From positions 930,001 through 994,000 of the forward strand of contig NZ_JAANCO010000001.1 in the NCBI RefSeq assembly GCF_011326725.1: DNA of 64,000 nucleotides. Direction: 5' to 3'. Below the pieces are notes generated by a model that made no database searches, was not told where the DNA came from, and was given only the letters and a program-made list of their open reading frames with translations. This DNA is from Microbacterium excoecariae. Its GTDB lineage: Bacteria > Actinomycetota > Actinomycetes > Actinomycetales > Microbacteriaceae. Shown piece by piece: positions 1 through 8,520 of this stretch; within the stretch, counting starts at the first letter, position 1, and each line of letters starts with the position of its first letter. Position numbers and translations under genes: made by a program.

Positions 1-623
1 CGAGCTCGATCCCGCTCGAGGCCCAGCTCGACGACGCGTCGATCGCGCGATTCGGCGTCGCGCTCGGCGCGGCCGTCGCGGCGCCGTACGCCGTGTCGCG
101 GTTCGTGTTTCGCGATCGCGCGATCCGCTTCCCGTGGCGCGGCGGCGGATCCTGGCGGCGCTGGCAGTGGGGATGGCTCGCGGCCGTGATCGCCCTCGGG
201 TGGCTGATCCTGCCGTTCTACTTCGTCGAGAGCGGCGTCTACCGAAACTGGCCCGTCGTGGACGACGCCGGGCTCATCGCGCGCCTGTTCGTCGGGGTCG
301 GCGCCGTCGGCATATGGGACGAGCTGTTCTTCATCTGCACAGTGTTCGTCCTGTTCCGGCGCCACCTGTCCGACCTCGCCGCGAACGCCCTGCAGGCCGT
401 CGTATTCGTGTCGTTTCTGTGGGAGCTCGGGTACCGCGCCTGGGGTCCGGCGCTCACGATCCCCTTCGCACTGCTGCAGGCCGTCATCTTCCTGCGCACC
501 CGCTCGCTCGCGTACGTCGTCACCGTGCACCTGCTGTTCGACGCCGTCGTCTTCCTCGTCCTCGTGCACGCGCACAACCCCGGCGCGCTGGACGGCCTCT
601 TCCTCGTGTCGCCGCGGTCCTAG
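1..623 (+). CDS. CPBP-like integral membrane protein, 5' end outside window
   Basis: The reading frame is open from base 3 and has no stop upstream, so the gene starts before the window; a GTG at 93 is internal. About 206 residues are visible, with several hydrophobic helices. The layout resembles CPBP (Abi/CAAX-like) intramembrane proteases: an acidic pair (WDELFF), then WEL in a later helix, then a final helix with VHLLFD, like the family's HxxxN/D. The canonical EExxxR is here DELFFI and the FxxxH histidine is not evident, so catalysis is doubtful. The stop (621-623) overlaps the stop of the convergent downstream gene. The family call rests on the helix pattern and the HxxxD motif only. 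Confidence 0.5.
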   Translation, partial: SSIPLEAQLDDASIARFGVALGAAVAAPYAVSRFVFRDRAIRFPWRGGGSWRRWQWGWLAAVIALGWLILPFYFVESGVYRNWPVVDDAGLIARLFVGVGAVGIWDELFFICTVFVLFRRHLSDLAANALQAVVFVSFLWELGYRAWGPALTIPFALLQAVIFLRTRSLAYVVTVHLLFDAVVFLVLVHAHNPGALDGLFLVSPRS

Positions 624-1360
624 CGCGCCGCTTCGACGGGCACGGCGACGAGGTCGGGAAAGAGCGCCGCGAGGTCGTCCGCGAGCACCTCGGCCAGGTA
701 CGCGTGCCCCGCGTCGCCCGGGTGGTTCGCGCCCTGCTCGGAGGTGTCGATCACGGTGTCGTAGTTCGCCGGCGTGATCCACTCGTCCGCGAGCGGCGAG
801 ACGTAGGTGAGGCCGTCCGCGGCCGCGGCGCGGGCGAGGATCTCGTCGATCCGCTCGATCTTCTCCTCGACGGGGAGCACGTGCGGCGCGGGGCCGAGCA
901 CCACGATCTCGGCGTCCGGGAAGCGCTCCGCGAACCCGTCCCACACGGCCTCCGCCGCCCCGTCGAGCCCCGCGAGGGCGTCCTTGCGATCGTTGATGGA
1001 TCCCTGGATCACGATGACGTCGAAGTCGTCGGTCGCGGCGAGGCGCGCGAGCCGGGATCCGTAGGTGCCGCCGGCGGATCCCTCGTGGAGGTATCCGCTG
1101 CCGTTCTCGCCGTCGACCGTCGTCTTCCAGCCGAGCGCCTCCCCGGTGAGCGCGGCGTAGCGGTTCTCGGCGCTCGTGGCGGCCATGCCGTTCGTCCACG
1201 AGTCGCCGAAGACGAGGAGGGCGGGGGAGCCGTCCCCCGACAGCTCACGCCCGTCGGCGGCGGCTGTCGCCCCAGTCCCGGCGGGGGAGCACGCGGCGGT
1301 GGCCGCGACGGCGGCCACGGTCGCGGCGAGGGCGGCGAGGCGTGCGGCGGTCCGGGGCAT
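620..1360 (-). CDS. SGNH/GDSL-hydrolase lipoprotein
   Basis: This is a 246-residue exported lipoprotein. The N-terminus is a signal peptide ending in a lipobox with Cys24, so the mature protein should be lipid-anchored outside the membrane. SGNH-hydrolase blocks are visible: GDSW with the likely nucleophile Ser54, IQGSIND with Asn124, and NHPGDAGH with His214. The Asp usually three residues before that His is Gly211 here; Glu209 is nearby. The family contains esterases, lipases and carbohydrate deacetylases, and the substrate cannot be read from sequence. The ATG is chosen because TAGGCT (reverse strand, 1372-1367) lies 6 nt upstream, which predicts a leaderless mRNA. It is divergent from argS. 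Confidence 0.75.
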   Translation of the reverse strand: MPRTAARLAALAATVAAVAATAACSPAGTGATAAADGRELSGDGSPALLVFGDSWTNGMAATSAENRYAALTGEALGWKTTVDGENGSGYLHEGSAGGTYGSRLARLAATDDFDVIVIQGSINDRKDALAGLDGAAEAVWDGFAERFPDAEIVVLGPAPHVLPVEEKIERIDEILARAAAADGLTYVSPLADEWITPANYDTVIDTSEQGANHPGDAGHAYLAEVLADDLAALFPDLVAVPVEAAR

Positions 1361-1395
1361 GCTCCAAGCCTAGGTCGTTCTAGGATGGGGGCCCT
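1361..1395. promoter_or_regulatory. Compact divergent promoters, SGNH lipoprotein / argS
   Basis: Only 35 bp separate the two start codons. On the reverse strand TAGGCT (1372-1367) ends 6 nt before the lipoprotein ATG. On the forward strand TAGGAT (1381-1386) ends 9 nt before the argS ATG. Both fit -10 hexamers of leaderless or nearly leaderless transcripts. No convincing -35 elements were seen. Confidence 0.55.
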
Positions 1396-3060
1396 ATGAA
1401 CCCCGATGCCCTCGCCTCCGCTCTCGCCGAAGTCCTCGCGTCGATCGCCGAGGCGAAGCGCCCCGGCGAGACTCTCACCGTCGACGCGTCTGACATCACG
1501 GTGGAGCGCCCCCGCAACCGCGACCACGGCGACTGGGCGACCAACGCCGCCATGAAGTTCGCGGGCCGGCTCGGCACGAAGCCGCGCGAGCTCGCGCAGG
1601 ACATCGCCGCGGCGCTGGCGTCGACGCCGGGGATCGCCTCGGTCGAGGTCGCGGGCCCCGGTTTCATCAACGTGCGGCTCGACGCCGCGGCCGCCGGCGC
1701 CCTGGCGAAGACCATCGTCGAGGCGGGGGACGCCTACGGGCGCAACGACTCGCAGGCCGGAAACAGCATCAACCTCGAGTTCGTCAGCGCGAACCCGACC
1801 GGCCCGCTGCACATCGGGCACACGCGCTGGGCCGCTCTCGGCGACGCGATCGGGCGCCTGCTCGAGGCCTCCGGCGCGCGCGTGGCCCGGGAGTACTACA
1901 TCAACGACGCCGGCGCGCAGATGGATCGCTTCGGCGCGAGCGTCGTGGCCGCCATGCTCGGCGAGCCCACGCCCGAGGGCGGGTACCCGGGCTCGTACAT
2001 CGCCGACCTCGGCGAGCGGGTCGCCGCGGAGCGTCCCGGCGTGCTCGACCTGGACCCGGCCGAGCGCGAGACCGTCGTGCGCGACCTCGCGTACGGCTTC
2101 CAGCTCGCCGACATCCAGGAGTCGCTCGAAAAGTTCAACGTGCACTTCGACGTGTTCTTCTCGGAGCGGATCCTGCACGCCGCGGACAGCGGCGAGCCGA
2201 GCCTCATCGACCGCGCCGTCGACCGCCTGCGCGAGCAGGGCCACGTCTACGACGCGGACGACGCGGTGTGGGTCAAGACGACCGACTTCGGCGACGACAA
2301 GGATCGCGTCATCCGGCGCGGCAACGGCGTGTACACGTACTTCGCCGCGGACGCCGCGTACTACCTCAACAAGGGCGACCGGGGCTTCCGCCACAAGATC
2401 TACCTCCTCGGCGCCGACCACCACGGGTACGTGCACCGCCTCAAGGCCCTCGCGGGCGCCGCCGGCGACGACCCCGAGAAGGACATCGAGGTCCTGATCG
2501 GCCAGCTCATCTCGATCAACGGCGCCCGGCTGTCCAAGCGCGCGGGCAACATCATCGAGCTGGACGACCTGCGCGACTGGATCGGCACGGACGCCCTGCG
2601 CTATTCGCTGGAGCGCTCGCCCGCCGACTCGCCGCTGTCGCTGGATCCGGAGCTCCTGCGCAAGCGGACGAACGACAACCCCGTCTTCTACGTGCAGTAC
2701 GCGCACGCGCGCACTGTCAACGTCGGCCGCAACGCGGCGGACGCGGGGGTGACGCGCGCCGTGTTCCGGCCCGAGCTGCTCGTCGACGAGACCGAGGCGG
2801 CCCTGCTCGGGGCGCTGCAGGAGTTCCCGCGCGTCGTCGCGTTCGCGGCCGAGGTGCGCGAGCCGCACCGCGTCGCGCGCTACCTCGAGGAGCTGGCGGG
2901 CCTGTACCACCGGTGGTACGACACGTGCCGCGTCACGCCGAAGGGCGACGAGGAGATCGACGACGTCCACGGCACCCGCCTGTGGCTGAACGACGCGACC
3001 GGCCAGGTGCTGCGCAACGGCCTCGAGCTGCTCGGGGTGACCGCGCCCGAGCGGATGTGA
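1396..3060 (+). CDS. argS: Arginyl-tRNA synthetase
   Basis: Cytoplasmic class I aminoacyl-tRNA synthetase that charges tRNA-Arg with arginine using ATP. The 554 residues match the normal bacterial length. The HIGH signature appears as GPLHIGH (about residues 136-142) and the KMSKS-loop equivalent as LSKRAGN (about 379-385). The C-terminal DALR-type anticodon domain begins near FYVQYAHART and ends LGVTAPERM. The N-terminal Add-1-like tRNA-binding region is present. It opens the actinobacterial argS-lysA-hom-thr-rho block, as in mycobacteria. The start at 1396 is the first ATG behind the -10-like TAGGAT and has no clear Shine-Dalgarno. Confidence 0.97.
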   Translation: MNPDALASALAEVLASIAEAKRPGETLTVDASDITVERPRNRDHGDWATNAAMKFAGRLGTKPRELAQDIAAALASTPGIASVEVAGPGFINVRLDAAAAGALAKTIVEAGDAYGRNDSQAGNSINLEFVSANPTGPLHIGHTRWAALGDAIGRLLEASGARVAREYYINDAGAQMDRFGASVVAAMLGEPTPEGGYPGSYIADLGERVAAERPGVLDLDPAERETVVRDLAYGFQLADIQESLEKFNVHFDVFFSERILHAADSGEPSLIDRAVDRLREQGHVYDADDAVWVKTTDFGDDKDRVIRRGNGVYTYFAADAAYYLNKGDRGFRHKIYLLGADHHGYVHRLKALAGAAGDDPEKDIEVLIGQLISINGARLSKRAGNIIELDDLRDWIGTDALRYSLERSPADSPLSLDPELLRKRTNDNPVFYVQYAHARTVNVGRNAADAGVTRAVFRPELLVDETEAALLGALQEFPRVVAFAAEVREPHRVARYLEELAGLYHRWYDTCRVTPKGDEEIDDVHGTRLWLNDATGQVLRNGLELLGVTAPERM

Positions 3061-3104
3061 TTCGCGCGGCGGGCGCGCGACCCGAAGCGCCCGCGCGGAT
3101 CCCC

Positions 3105-3110
3105 TAGACT
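3105..3110 (+). promoter_or_regulatory. Candidate -10 (TAGACT) for lysA
   Basis: TAGACT lies about 70 nt before the lysA start, so a leader of roughly 60 nt is predicted. The leader contains a minimal four-codon open frame (ATG at 3153, TAA at 3162-3164) just before an AAAGG. No recognised riboswitch was seen. Confidence 0.35.
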
Positions 3111-3179
3111 CGGGGCATCGGCGGCGCCCTCGCGCCTCCGAGGCTCCACGTCATGAACCCGTAAAGGTCCGCCTCCCCG

Positions 3180-4616
3180 ATGGTCACCTCGCCCGTTCCC
3201 GCCCACCCGCTCGCGCCCGCCTGGCTCGCCGTTCCCACCGACGCGAACGACCTGGCCGAGGGCGTCTGGCCCGCCGGCGCGCGGCGCGAGGCGGACGGCG
3301 AGATGACCTTCGCCGGGATCCGCGTCACCGCGCTCGCGGCGCGCTGGGGCACGCCCGTCGTCCTCATCGACGAGGACGAGGTGCGCGCCCGGGCCGCGCG
3401 GATCCGCGCCGCGTTCCAGGCGGCCGCCGCGCGTCACGGCGGCGCGGCCCGCGTGTACTACGCCGGCAAGGCGTTCCTGTCGGCGGAGATCGCCCGATGG
3501 GTGCGCGCCGAGGGCCTCGGCGTCGACGTCTGCTCGCGCGGCGAGCTCGAGACCGCGCTCGCCGCGGGCGTGCCCGCCGGCGAGATCGGCTTCCACGGCA
3601 ACAACAAGAGTGCCTCCGAGCTCGAGCGCGCGGTCGAGGTGGGCGTCGGCACGATCATCGTCGACTCCCCGCTGGAGATCGAGCGCCTCGCCGCCATCAC
3701 GGAGCGGCTCGGCCGGCCGCAGCGCGTGCTCGTACGCGTGCGCAGCGGCGTCCACGCCGACACCCACGCCTTCCTCGCCACCGCGCACGAGGACCAGAAG
3801 TTCGGCTTCTCGCTCGAGGAGGCGGAGGGCGCCGTGGCGCGGATCCGAGAGCTGGCGCACGTCGAGTTCTCGGGCCTGCACTGCCACATCGGCTCGCAGA
3901 TCTTCGGCGTCGACGGCTTCCGGGAGTCCGCCGCGCGCGTGCTGGAGCTGCACGAGCGCCTCGCCGCGTCGGGGCCCGTGCCCGTGCTCAACCTCGGCGG
4001 CGGGTTCGGCATCGCGTACACCCGGGCCGACGACCCCGCGCCCATCGAGGAGCTCGCCGACGGCATCGTCGACGCCGTGGCCGCCGAGTGCCAGGCGCGC
4101 GGCATCGCGCTGCCGACGCTGTCGTTCGAGCCGGGGCGCTCGGTGGTCGGCCCCGCGGGCATGACCCTGTACGAGGTCGGCACGACCAAGCCGGTCCAGG
4201 TCGCCGCGGGCGAGTCGTCGGCCACCCGCCTGTACGTCGCCGTGGACGGCGGCATGAGCGACAACCCGCGCACGGCGCTCTACGGCGCCCAGTACTCCGC
4301 GCGCATCGCCTCGCGCGCCGGCGACGGCGATCCGGCGCTCGCGCGGGTCGTCGGGATGCACTGCGAATCGGGCGACATCGTCGTCGACCACGAGTTCCTG
4401 CCGTCCGACGTCGCGCCGGGCGACCTCGTGGCGGTCCCGGCCACCGGCGCCTACTCGGCGGCCATGTCCAGCAACTACAACCACGTCCCGCGCCCGCCCG
4501 TCGTGGCGGTGCGCGGCGGCGAGGCGCGCGTCATCGTGCGCGGCGAGACGATCGACGATCTGCTCGCCCGCGACGCGGGCCTGGCCGCCCCCGCCCCGAC
4601 CAAGGGAGAGAAATGA
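3180..4616 (+). CDS. lysA: Diaminopimelate decarboxylase
   Basis: PLP-dependent alanine-racemase-fold enzyme that decarboxylates meso-diaminopimelate to L-lysine, the last step of lysine synthesis. It is 478 residues long; the usual range is about 420-470. The PLP lysine lies in YYAGKAFL (Lys97). HCHIGSQ and the glycine-rich PLP phosphate loop (NLGGGFGIAY) are present. The second-subunit catalytic Cys lies in GMHCESGD. The first roughly 40 residues precede the conserved core, so a slightly later start is possible. The stop overlaps the hom start (ATGA), indicating translational coupling in a lysA-hom-thrB-thrC operon. Confidence 0.96.
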   Translation: MVTSPVPAHPLAPAWLAVPTDANDLAEGVWPAGARREADGEMTFAGIRVTALAARWGTPVVLIDEDEVRARAARIRAAFQAAAARHGGAARVYYAGKAFLSAEIARWVRAEGLGVDVCSRGELETALAAGVPAGEIGFHGNNKSASELERAVEVGVGTIIVDSPLEIERLAAITERLGRPQRVLVRVRSGVHADTHAFLATAHEDQKFGFSLEEAEGAVARIRELAHVEFSGLHCHIGSQIFGVDGFRESAARVLELHERLAASGPVPVLNLGGGFGIAYTRADDPAPIEELADGIVDAVAAECQARGIALPTLSFEPGRSVVGPAGMTLYEVGTTKPVQVAAGESSATRLYVAVDGGMSDNPRTALYGAQYSARIASRAGDGDPALARVVGMHCESGDIVVDHEFLPSDVAPGDLVAVPATGAYSAAMSSNYNHVPRPPVVAVRGGEARVIVRGETIDDLLARDAGLAAPAPTKGEK

Positions 4617-5929
4617 TCGATCACCGCACCCTGCGCGTCGCGCTGCTTGGCGCCGGTTCCGTGGGATCCCAGGTCGCGCGCCTGTTGATCGAGCGCGCCG
4701 ACGAGCTGGAGGAGCGCACGGGCGCGCGCCTCGAGCTCGCGGGCATCGCCGTGCGCGACGTGGACGCCCCGCGCGACGTCGCCCTCCCGCGGGAGCTGTT
4801 CACGACTGAGGCGCACGAGCTGATCGTGGGCAGCGACATCGTCATCGAGCTCATGGGGGGCATCGAGCCCGCGCGCACGCTCATCCTCGACGCGCTGCGC
4901 TCGGGGGCGGACGTCGTGACGGGGAACAAGGCCCTGCTCGCGACGCACGGCGCCGAGATCTTCGACGTGGCCGACCAGGTGGGCGCATCCGTCTCGTACG
5001 AGGCCGCCGTCGCCGCGGCGATCCCGATCATCCGTCCGCTCAAGGACTCGCTCGCGGGCGACCGCGTCGACCGCATCTTCGGGATCGTCAACGGGACGAC
5101 GAACTACATCCTGGACCGCATGGACAAGGAGGGCGCCGCCTTCGACGCGGTCCTCACCGACGCCCAGCGGCTCGGCTACGCGGAGGCCGACCCGACCGCC
5201 GACGTCGAGGGGCACGACGCCGCGCAGAAGGCCGCGATCCTCGCGAGCCTCGCGTTCCACACGAACGTGCCGCTCGAGGCCGTGCACTGCGAGGGCATCA
5301 CCGGCGTCGACGCCGACATGATCGAGAACGCGCGCGGCGCGGGCTTCGTCATCAAGCTGCTCGCCACCTGCGAGCGCCTCCCCGCCGAGGGCGACGAGCC
5401 CGAGGCGATCTCGGTCCGCGTGTACCCGGCGCTCGTCAGCCGCGAGCACCCGCTCGCGAGCGTGCACGGCGGCAACAACGCGGTCTACGTCGAGGCGGAG
5501 GCCGCCGGGCCGCTGATGTTCTACGGCGCCGGCGCCGGCGGCGTCCAGACGGCGTCCGCGATCCTCGGCGATGTCGTTTCCGCCGCGCGCCGCCACATCG
5601 CGGGCGGCGTCGGCGTGGGCGAGTCGGCGCGCGGCGACCAGCCGGTCGCGCCGATCGGGCGCATCACGACCCGCTACCAGATCACGCTTGAGGTCACCGA
5701 CGAGCACGGCGTGCTCCAGACCGTCGCGGGCCTGCTCGCGGAGGGCGGCGTCTCGGTCGCGACGATCGAGCAGACGCTGTCGCACGACGCGGACGGCGCC
5801 TCGCGCGCCCGCCTCGTCATCGGCACCCACCGCGCGCGCGAGCAGGCGCTCAGCGACGCGGTCGCGCGGCTCGACGCGTCCGACGTCGTCGAGCGCGTCG
5901 TCAGCGTGCTGCGCGTCGAGGGCGACTGA
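4613..5929 (+). CDS. hom: Homoserine dehydrogenase
   Basis: NAD(P)H-dependent reduction of aspartate semialdehyde to homoserine, the branch point to threonine and methionine. It is 438 residues long. The Rossmann motif is at the N-terminus (VALLGAGSVGSQV). The catalytic region is around LKDSLAGDRVDRIFGIVNG. A C-terminal ACT domain starts near ITLEVTDEHGVLQTVAGLL and is the likely site of threonine feedback inhibition, as known for actinobacterial enzymes of this architecture. The ATG at 4613 overlaps the lysA stop and is preceded by GGGAGAG. Confidence 0.96.
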   Translation: MIDHRTLRVALLGAGSVGSQVARLLIERADELEERTGARLELAGIAVRDVDAPRDVALPRELFTTEAHELIVGSDIVIELMGGIEPARTLILDALRSGADVVTGNKALLATHGAEIFDVADQVGASVSYEAAVAAAIPIIRPLKDSLAGDRVDRIFGIVNGTTNYILDRMDKEGAAFDAVLTDAQRLGYAEADPTADVEGHDAAQKAAILASLAFHTNVPLEAVHCEGITGVDADMIENARGAGFVIKLLATCERLPAEGDEPEAISVRVYPALVSREHPLASVHGGNNAVYVEAEAAGPLMFYGAGAGGVQTASAILGDVVSAARRHIAGGVGVGESARGDQPVAPIGRITTRYQITLEVTDEHGVLQTVAGLLAEGGVSVATIEQTLSHDADGASRARLVIGTHRAREQALSDAVARLDASDVVERVVSVLRVEGD

Positions 5930-5931
5930 CG

Positions 5932-6885
5932 ATGACCACCGCACCGCGCACGGTGCACGTGCGCGTCCCGGCCACGAGCGCGAACCTGGGCCCGGGATTC
6001 GACACCCTGGGGCTCGCGCTCAGCGTGTACGACGAGCTTGAGGTGACGGCGCTCGCCCCGGGTCAGCTCGAGATCGAGGTGTCGGGATCCGGTGCCGAGG
6101 AGATCCCGCGCGACGAGTCTCACCTCATCGCTCGGACCATCCGCTACTGCTACGAGTCGGTCGGCGTGCCGGCGCCCGGCCTGCGGATCCTCGCCCGCAA
6201 CGGCATTCCGCACGGCAAGGGGATGGGTTCCTCTGGGGCCGCGGTCGCCGCGGGCGTCCTCGCCGCGCGGGGTCTCCTCGCGGGGCGCGCGGAGCTGAAC
6301 GACACGGACCTGCTGCGGCTCGCGACCGAGCTCGAGGGGCACCCCGACAACGTCGCCCCCGCGCTGTTCGGCGGGCTCACGATCGCGTGGACCGAGAACG
6401 GCGCCCCGCAGCACAAGAAGCTCCTCGTCCACCGCGGCGTCGCGCCCGTCGTGTTCGTCCCCGACCGCACGATGTCGACGTCCACGGCCCGCAGCGTCCT
6501 CGGCCCCGAGGTCTCGCGCGAGGACGCGGTGTTCAACGTCTCGCGCTCGGCCCTGCTGATCGCGGCGCTCACGCAGAGCCCCGACCTGCTGCTCTCGGCG
6601 ACCGAGGACCGGCTGCACCAGGAGTCGCGGTCCGTCGCGATGCCCGAGACGTTCGCCCTCGTGGGCGCGCTGCGCGAGCGCGGCTTCGCCGCCGTCGTGT
6701 CGGGCGCGGGCCCCAGCGTCCTCGTGCTTGCCGACGGCCCGGGCGGGCGCCTCGAGGCGGCCGAGGTCGCGCGCGCGGCGACAGACGGATCCTGGACCGC
6801 CCTGATGCTCGCCGTCGACTTCCTCGGCGGCACCGTGCGCGACCAGATCGACGCAAGAATGGAGCCTGTCGGTGACGGATCGTGA
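5932..6885 (+). CDS. thrB: Homoserine kinase
   Basis: GHMP-family kinase that phosphorylates homoserine to O-phosphohomoserine with ATP. It is 317 residues, normal for the family. The N-terminal RVPATSANLGPGFDTLG strand and the ATP loop PHGKGMGSSGAAVAAG are clear, and a C-terminal glycine-rich motif (VVSGAGPSVLVL) completes the fold. It starts 2 nt after the hom stop, so coupled translation is likely. Gene order here is hom-thrB-thrC; mycobacteria have hom-thrC-thrB. Confidence 0.96.
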   Translation: MTTAPRTVHVRVPATSANLGPGFDTLGLALSVYDELEVTALAPGQLEIEVSGSGAEEIPRDESHLIARTIRYCYESVGVPAPGLRILARNGIPHGKGMGSSGAAVAAGVLAARGLLAGRAELNDTDLLRLATELEGHPDNVAPALFGGLTIAWTENGAPQHKKLLVHRGVAPVVFVPDRTMSTSTARSVLGPEVSREDAVFNVSRSALLIAALTQSPDLLLSATEDRLHQESRSVAMPETFALVGALRERGFAAVVSGAGPSVLVLADGPGGRLEAAEVARAATDGSWTALMLAVDFLGGTVRDQIDARMEPVGDGS

Positions 6886-6898
6886 CGTGAGGACCCCC

Positions 6899-8302
6899 AT
6901 GCAGTACATCTCTACCCGTGGCGGCGGCGAGCCGATGACGTTCTCCGAGGCGCTGATCGAGGGTCTCGCGCGCGACGGCGGCCTCGCCGTGCCCGCCGAG
7001 ATGCCCGAGGTCTCGCCCGAGACGCTCGAGTCGTGGCGGGCCCTCTCCTACGCCGAGCTCGCGGCCGAGGTCATCGGCCTGTTCGCGACCGACATCCCGC
7101 GCGCCGACCTTCAGCGCATGACGCGCGACGCGTACGCCGGCTTCCCGGACGAGGTCGTGCCGCTCACGCCGCTCGACGGCGGGCTGACCCTCGTCGGCCT
7201 GTCCGAGGGACCCACCCTCGCGTTCAAGGACATGGCGATGCAGTTCCTCGGCCAGGTGCTCGAGTACCAGCTGGAGCGGAGCGGATCCGTTCTCAACATC
7301 CTGGGCGCGACATCGGGCGACACGGGATCCGCCGCCGAGCACGCCCTGCGGGGCAAGGACCGCGTCTCGGTGTTCATGCTGTCGCCGAAGGGGCGCATGA
7401 GCGCGTTCCAGCGCGCGCAGATGTTCTCCCTCGACGACGAAAACATCCACAACATCGCCGTCGAGGGCGTCTTCGACGATTGCCAGAACCTCGTCAAGCG
7501 CCTCGCGGGCGACGTCGTGTTCAAGCAGGAGAACCACCTCGGCGCGGTGAATTCGATCAACCTCGCGCGCATCACGGCGCAGGTCGTCTACTACGTCTGG
7601 GCGTGGCTGCGCGCGACCGACGAGTCCGGCCCGCGGGCCGTGTCCGTGACGGTGCCGTCGGGCAACTTCGGCAACATCCTCTCGGGCTTCTACGCCGCGC
7701 GCCTCGGCGTTCCGCTCGCGCGGCTCGTGCTCGCCACGAACGAGAACAACGTCCTCGACGAGTTCTTCACGACGGGCGTGTACCGCCCCCGCGCGGCCGC
7801 CGAGACGCTCGCGACCTCGAGCCCGTCGATGGACATCTCCAAGGCGTCGAACCTCGAGCGCTTCATCTTCGAGCTGTTCGGGCGCGACCCGGAGCGGGTC
7901 GTGGCGGCCTGGGCGCAGCTGGACGAGGACGGATCCTTCGACATCGGATCCGATCTGCCGCGGCTCTCAGGGGAGTTCGGTTTCGCGAGCGGGACCTCGA
8001 CGCACGCCGACCGGCTCGCGACGATCCGCCAGGTGCACGACGCGGTCGGCGAGATCATCGACCCCCACACGGCCGACGGCGTGAAGGTCGCGCGCGAGCA
8101 CGTCGAGGACGGCGTGCCGATGCTCGTGCTCGAGACGGCCAAGCCGCAGAAGTTCGCGGAGACGATCCGCGAGGCGCTCGGGATCGAGCTGGAGTACGGG
8201 CCGGAGGTGCGCGAGATGCTCGACGCCCCGCAGCACGTGACCACGCTCCCTGACGACGCGGAGGTGCTGGCCGCCTTCATTCGCGACCGCGCGCTCGGCT
8301 GA
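6899..8302 (+). CDS. thrC: Threonine synthase
   Basis: PLP enzyme that converts O-phosphohomoserine to threonine and phosphate. With the ATG at 6899 the protein is 467 residues and begins MQYISTRGG, the usual start of this subfamily. An upstream in-frame GTG at 6872, inside the thrB 3' end, would add nine residues; I prefer 6899 because AGGA sits a few bases upstream. The PLP lysine lies in LAFKDMAMQFL (Lys110). The phosphate-binding loop is around ATSGDTGSAAEHAL. It is the last gene of the lysA-hom-thrB-thrC run, before the rho leader. Confidence 0.95.
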   Translation: MQYISTRGGGEPMTFSEALIEGLARDGGLAVPAEMPEVSPETLESWRALSYAELAAEVIGLFATDIPRADLQRMTRDAYAGFPDEVVPLTPLDGGLTLVGLSEGPTLAFKDMAMQFLGQVLEYQLERSGSVLNILGATSGDTGSAAEHALRGKDRVSVFMLSPKGRMSAFQRAQMFSLDDENIHNIAVEGVFDDCQNLVKRLAGDVVFKQENHLGAVNSINLARITAQVVYYVWAWLRATDESGPRAVSVTVPSGNFGNILSGFYAARLGVPLARLVLATNENNVLDEFFTTGVYRPRAAAETLATSSPSMDISKASNLERFIFELFGRDPERVVAAWAQLDEDGSFDIGSDLPRLSGEFGFASGTSTHADRLATIRQVHDAVGEIIDPHTADGVKVAREHVEDGVPMLVLETAKPQKFAETIREALGIELEYGPEVREMLDAPQHVTTLPDDAEVLAAFIRDRALG

Positions 8303-8520
8303 CCGGCCGGGTGATACAGTGAGGGCACAGCGGAGGGTGCCTCGTCGCACACACTCTTTCACCTCCGTCGCAACTCTGCGAAGCCCCGCACGGATCCCCG
8401 ACGGTCCCTCGTGAGCGTTCTGCCCGCGAAGAGCAACCGGGTGGTCACCGCGCCGTGTCTCGGCGCGGATCCGTTTCCCTGTGCGGATCGGCTCTGACAT
8501 CCCTAACGCAAGGAGCACTC
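8303..8520 (+). promoter_or_regulatory. rho leader region, 218 nt
   Basis: This is the longest gene-free stretch in the window. It holds a weak -10-like TACAGT (8315-8320), a pyrimidine-rich segment (about 8341-8400) and an 8-bp hairpin, CCGCGCCG (8448-8455) with CGGCGCGG (8461-8468), loop TGTCT. AAGGAG (about 8510-8515) precedes the rho GTG. A C-rich, mostly unstructured leader would fit Rho-dependent autoregulation as known in E. coli, but that is inference. Confidence 0.4.

Noticed and set aside
3061..3179. Lysine riboswitch before lysA
   Set aside because: The 119-nt gap is too short for the roughly 170-nt L-box fold, and no conserved core was recognised.
6872..6898. Upstream GTG start for thrC within the thrB end
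   Set aside because: Threonine synthases of this type start with MQYISTRGG, and the ATG at 6899 has AGGA upstream. The longer form cannot be fully excluded.
8455..8520. Alternative upstream GTG start for rho
   Set aside because: It would add 22 residues without a Shine-Dalgarno and starts within a hairpin; the GTG at 8521 follows AAGGAG.
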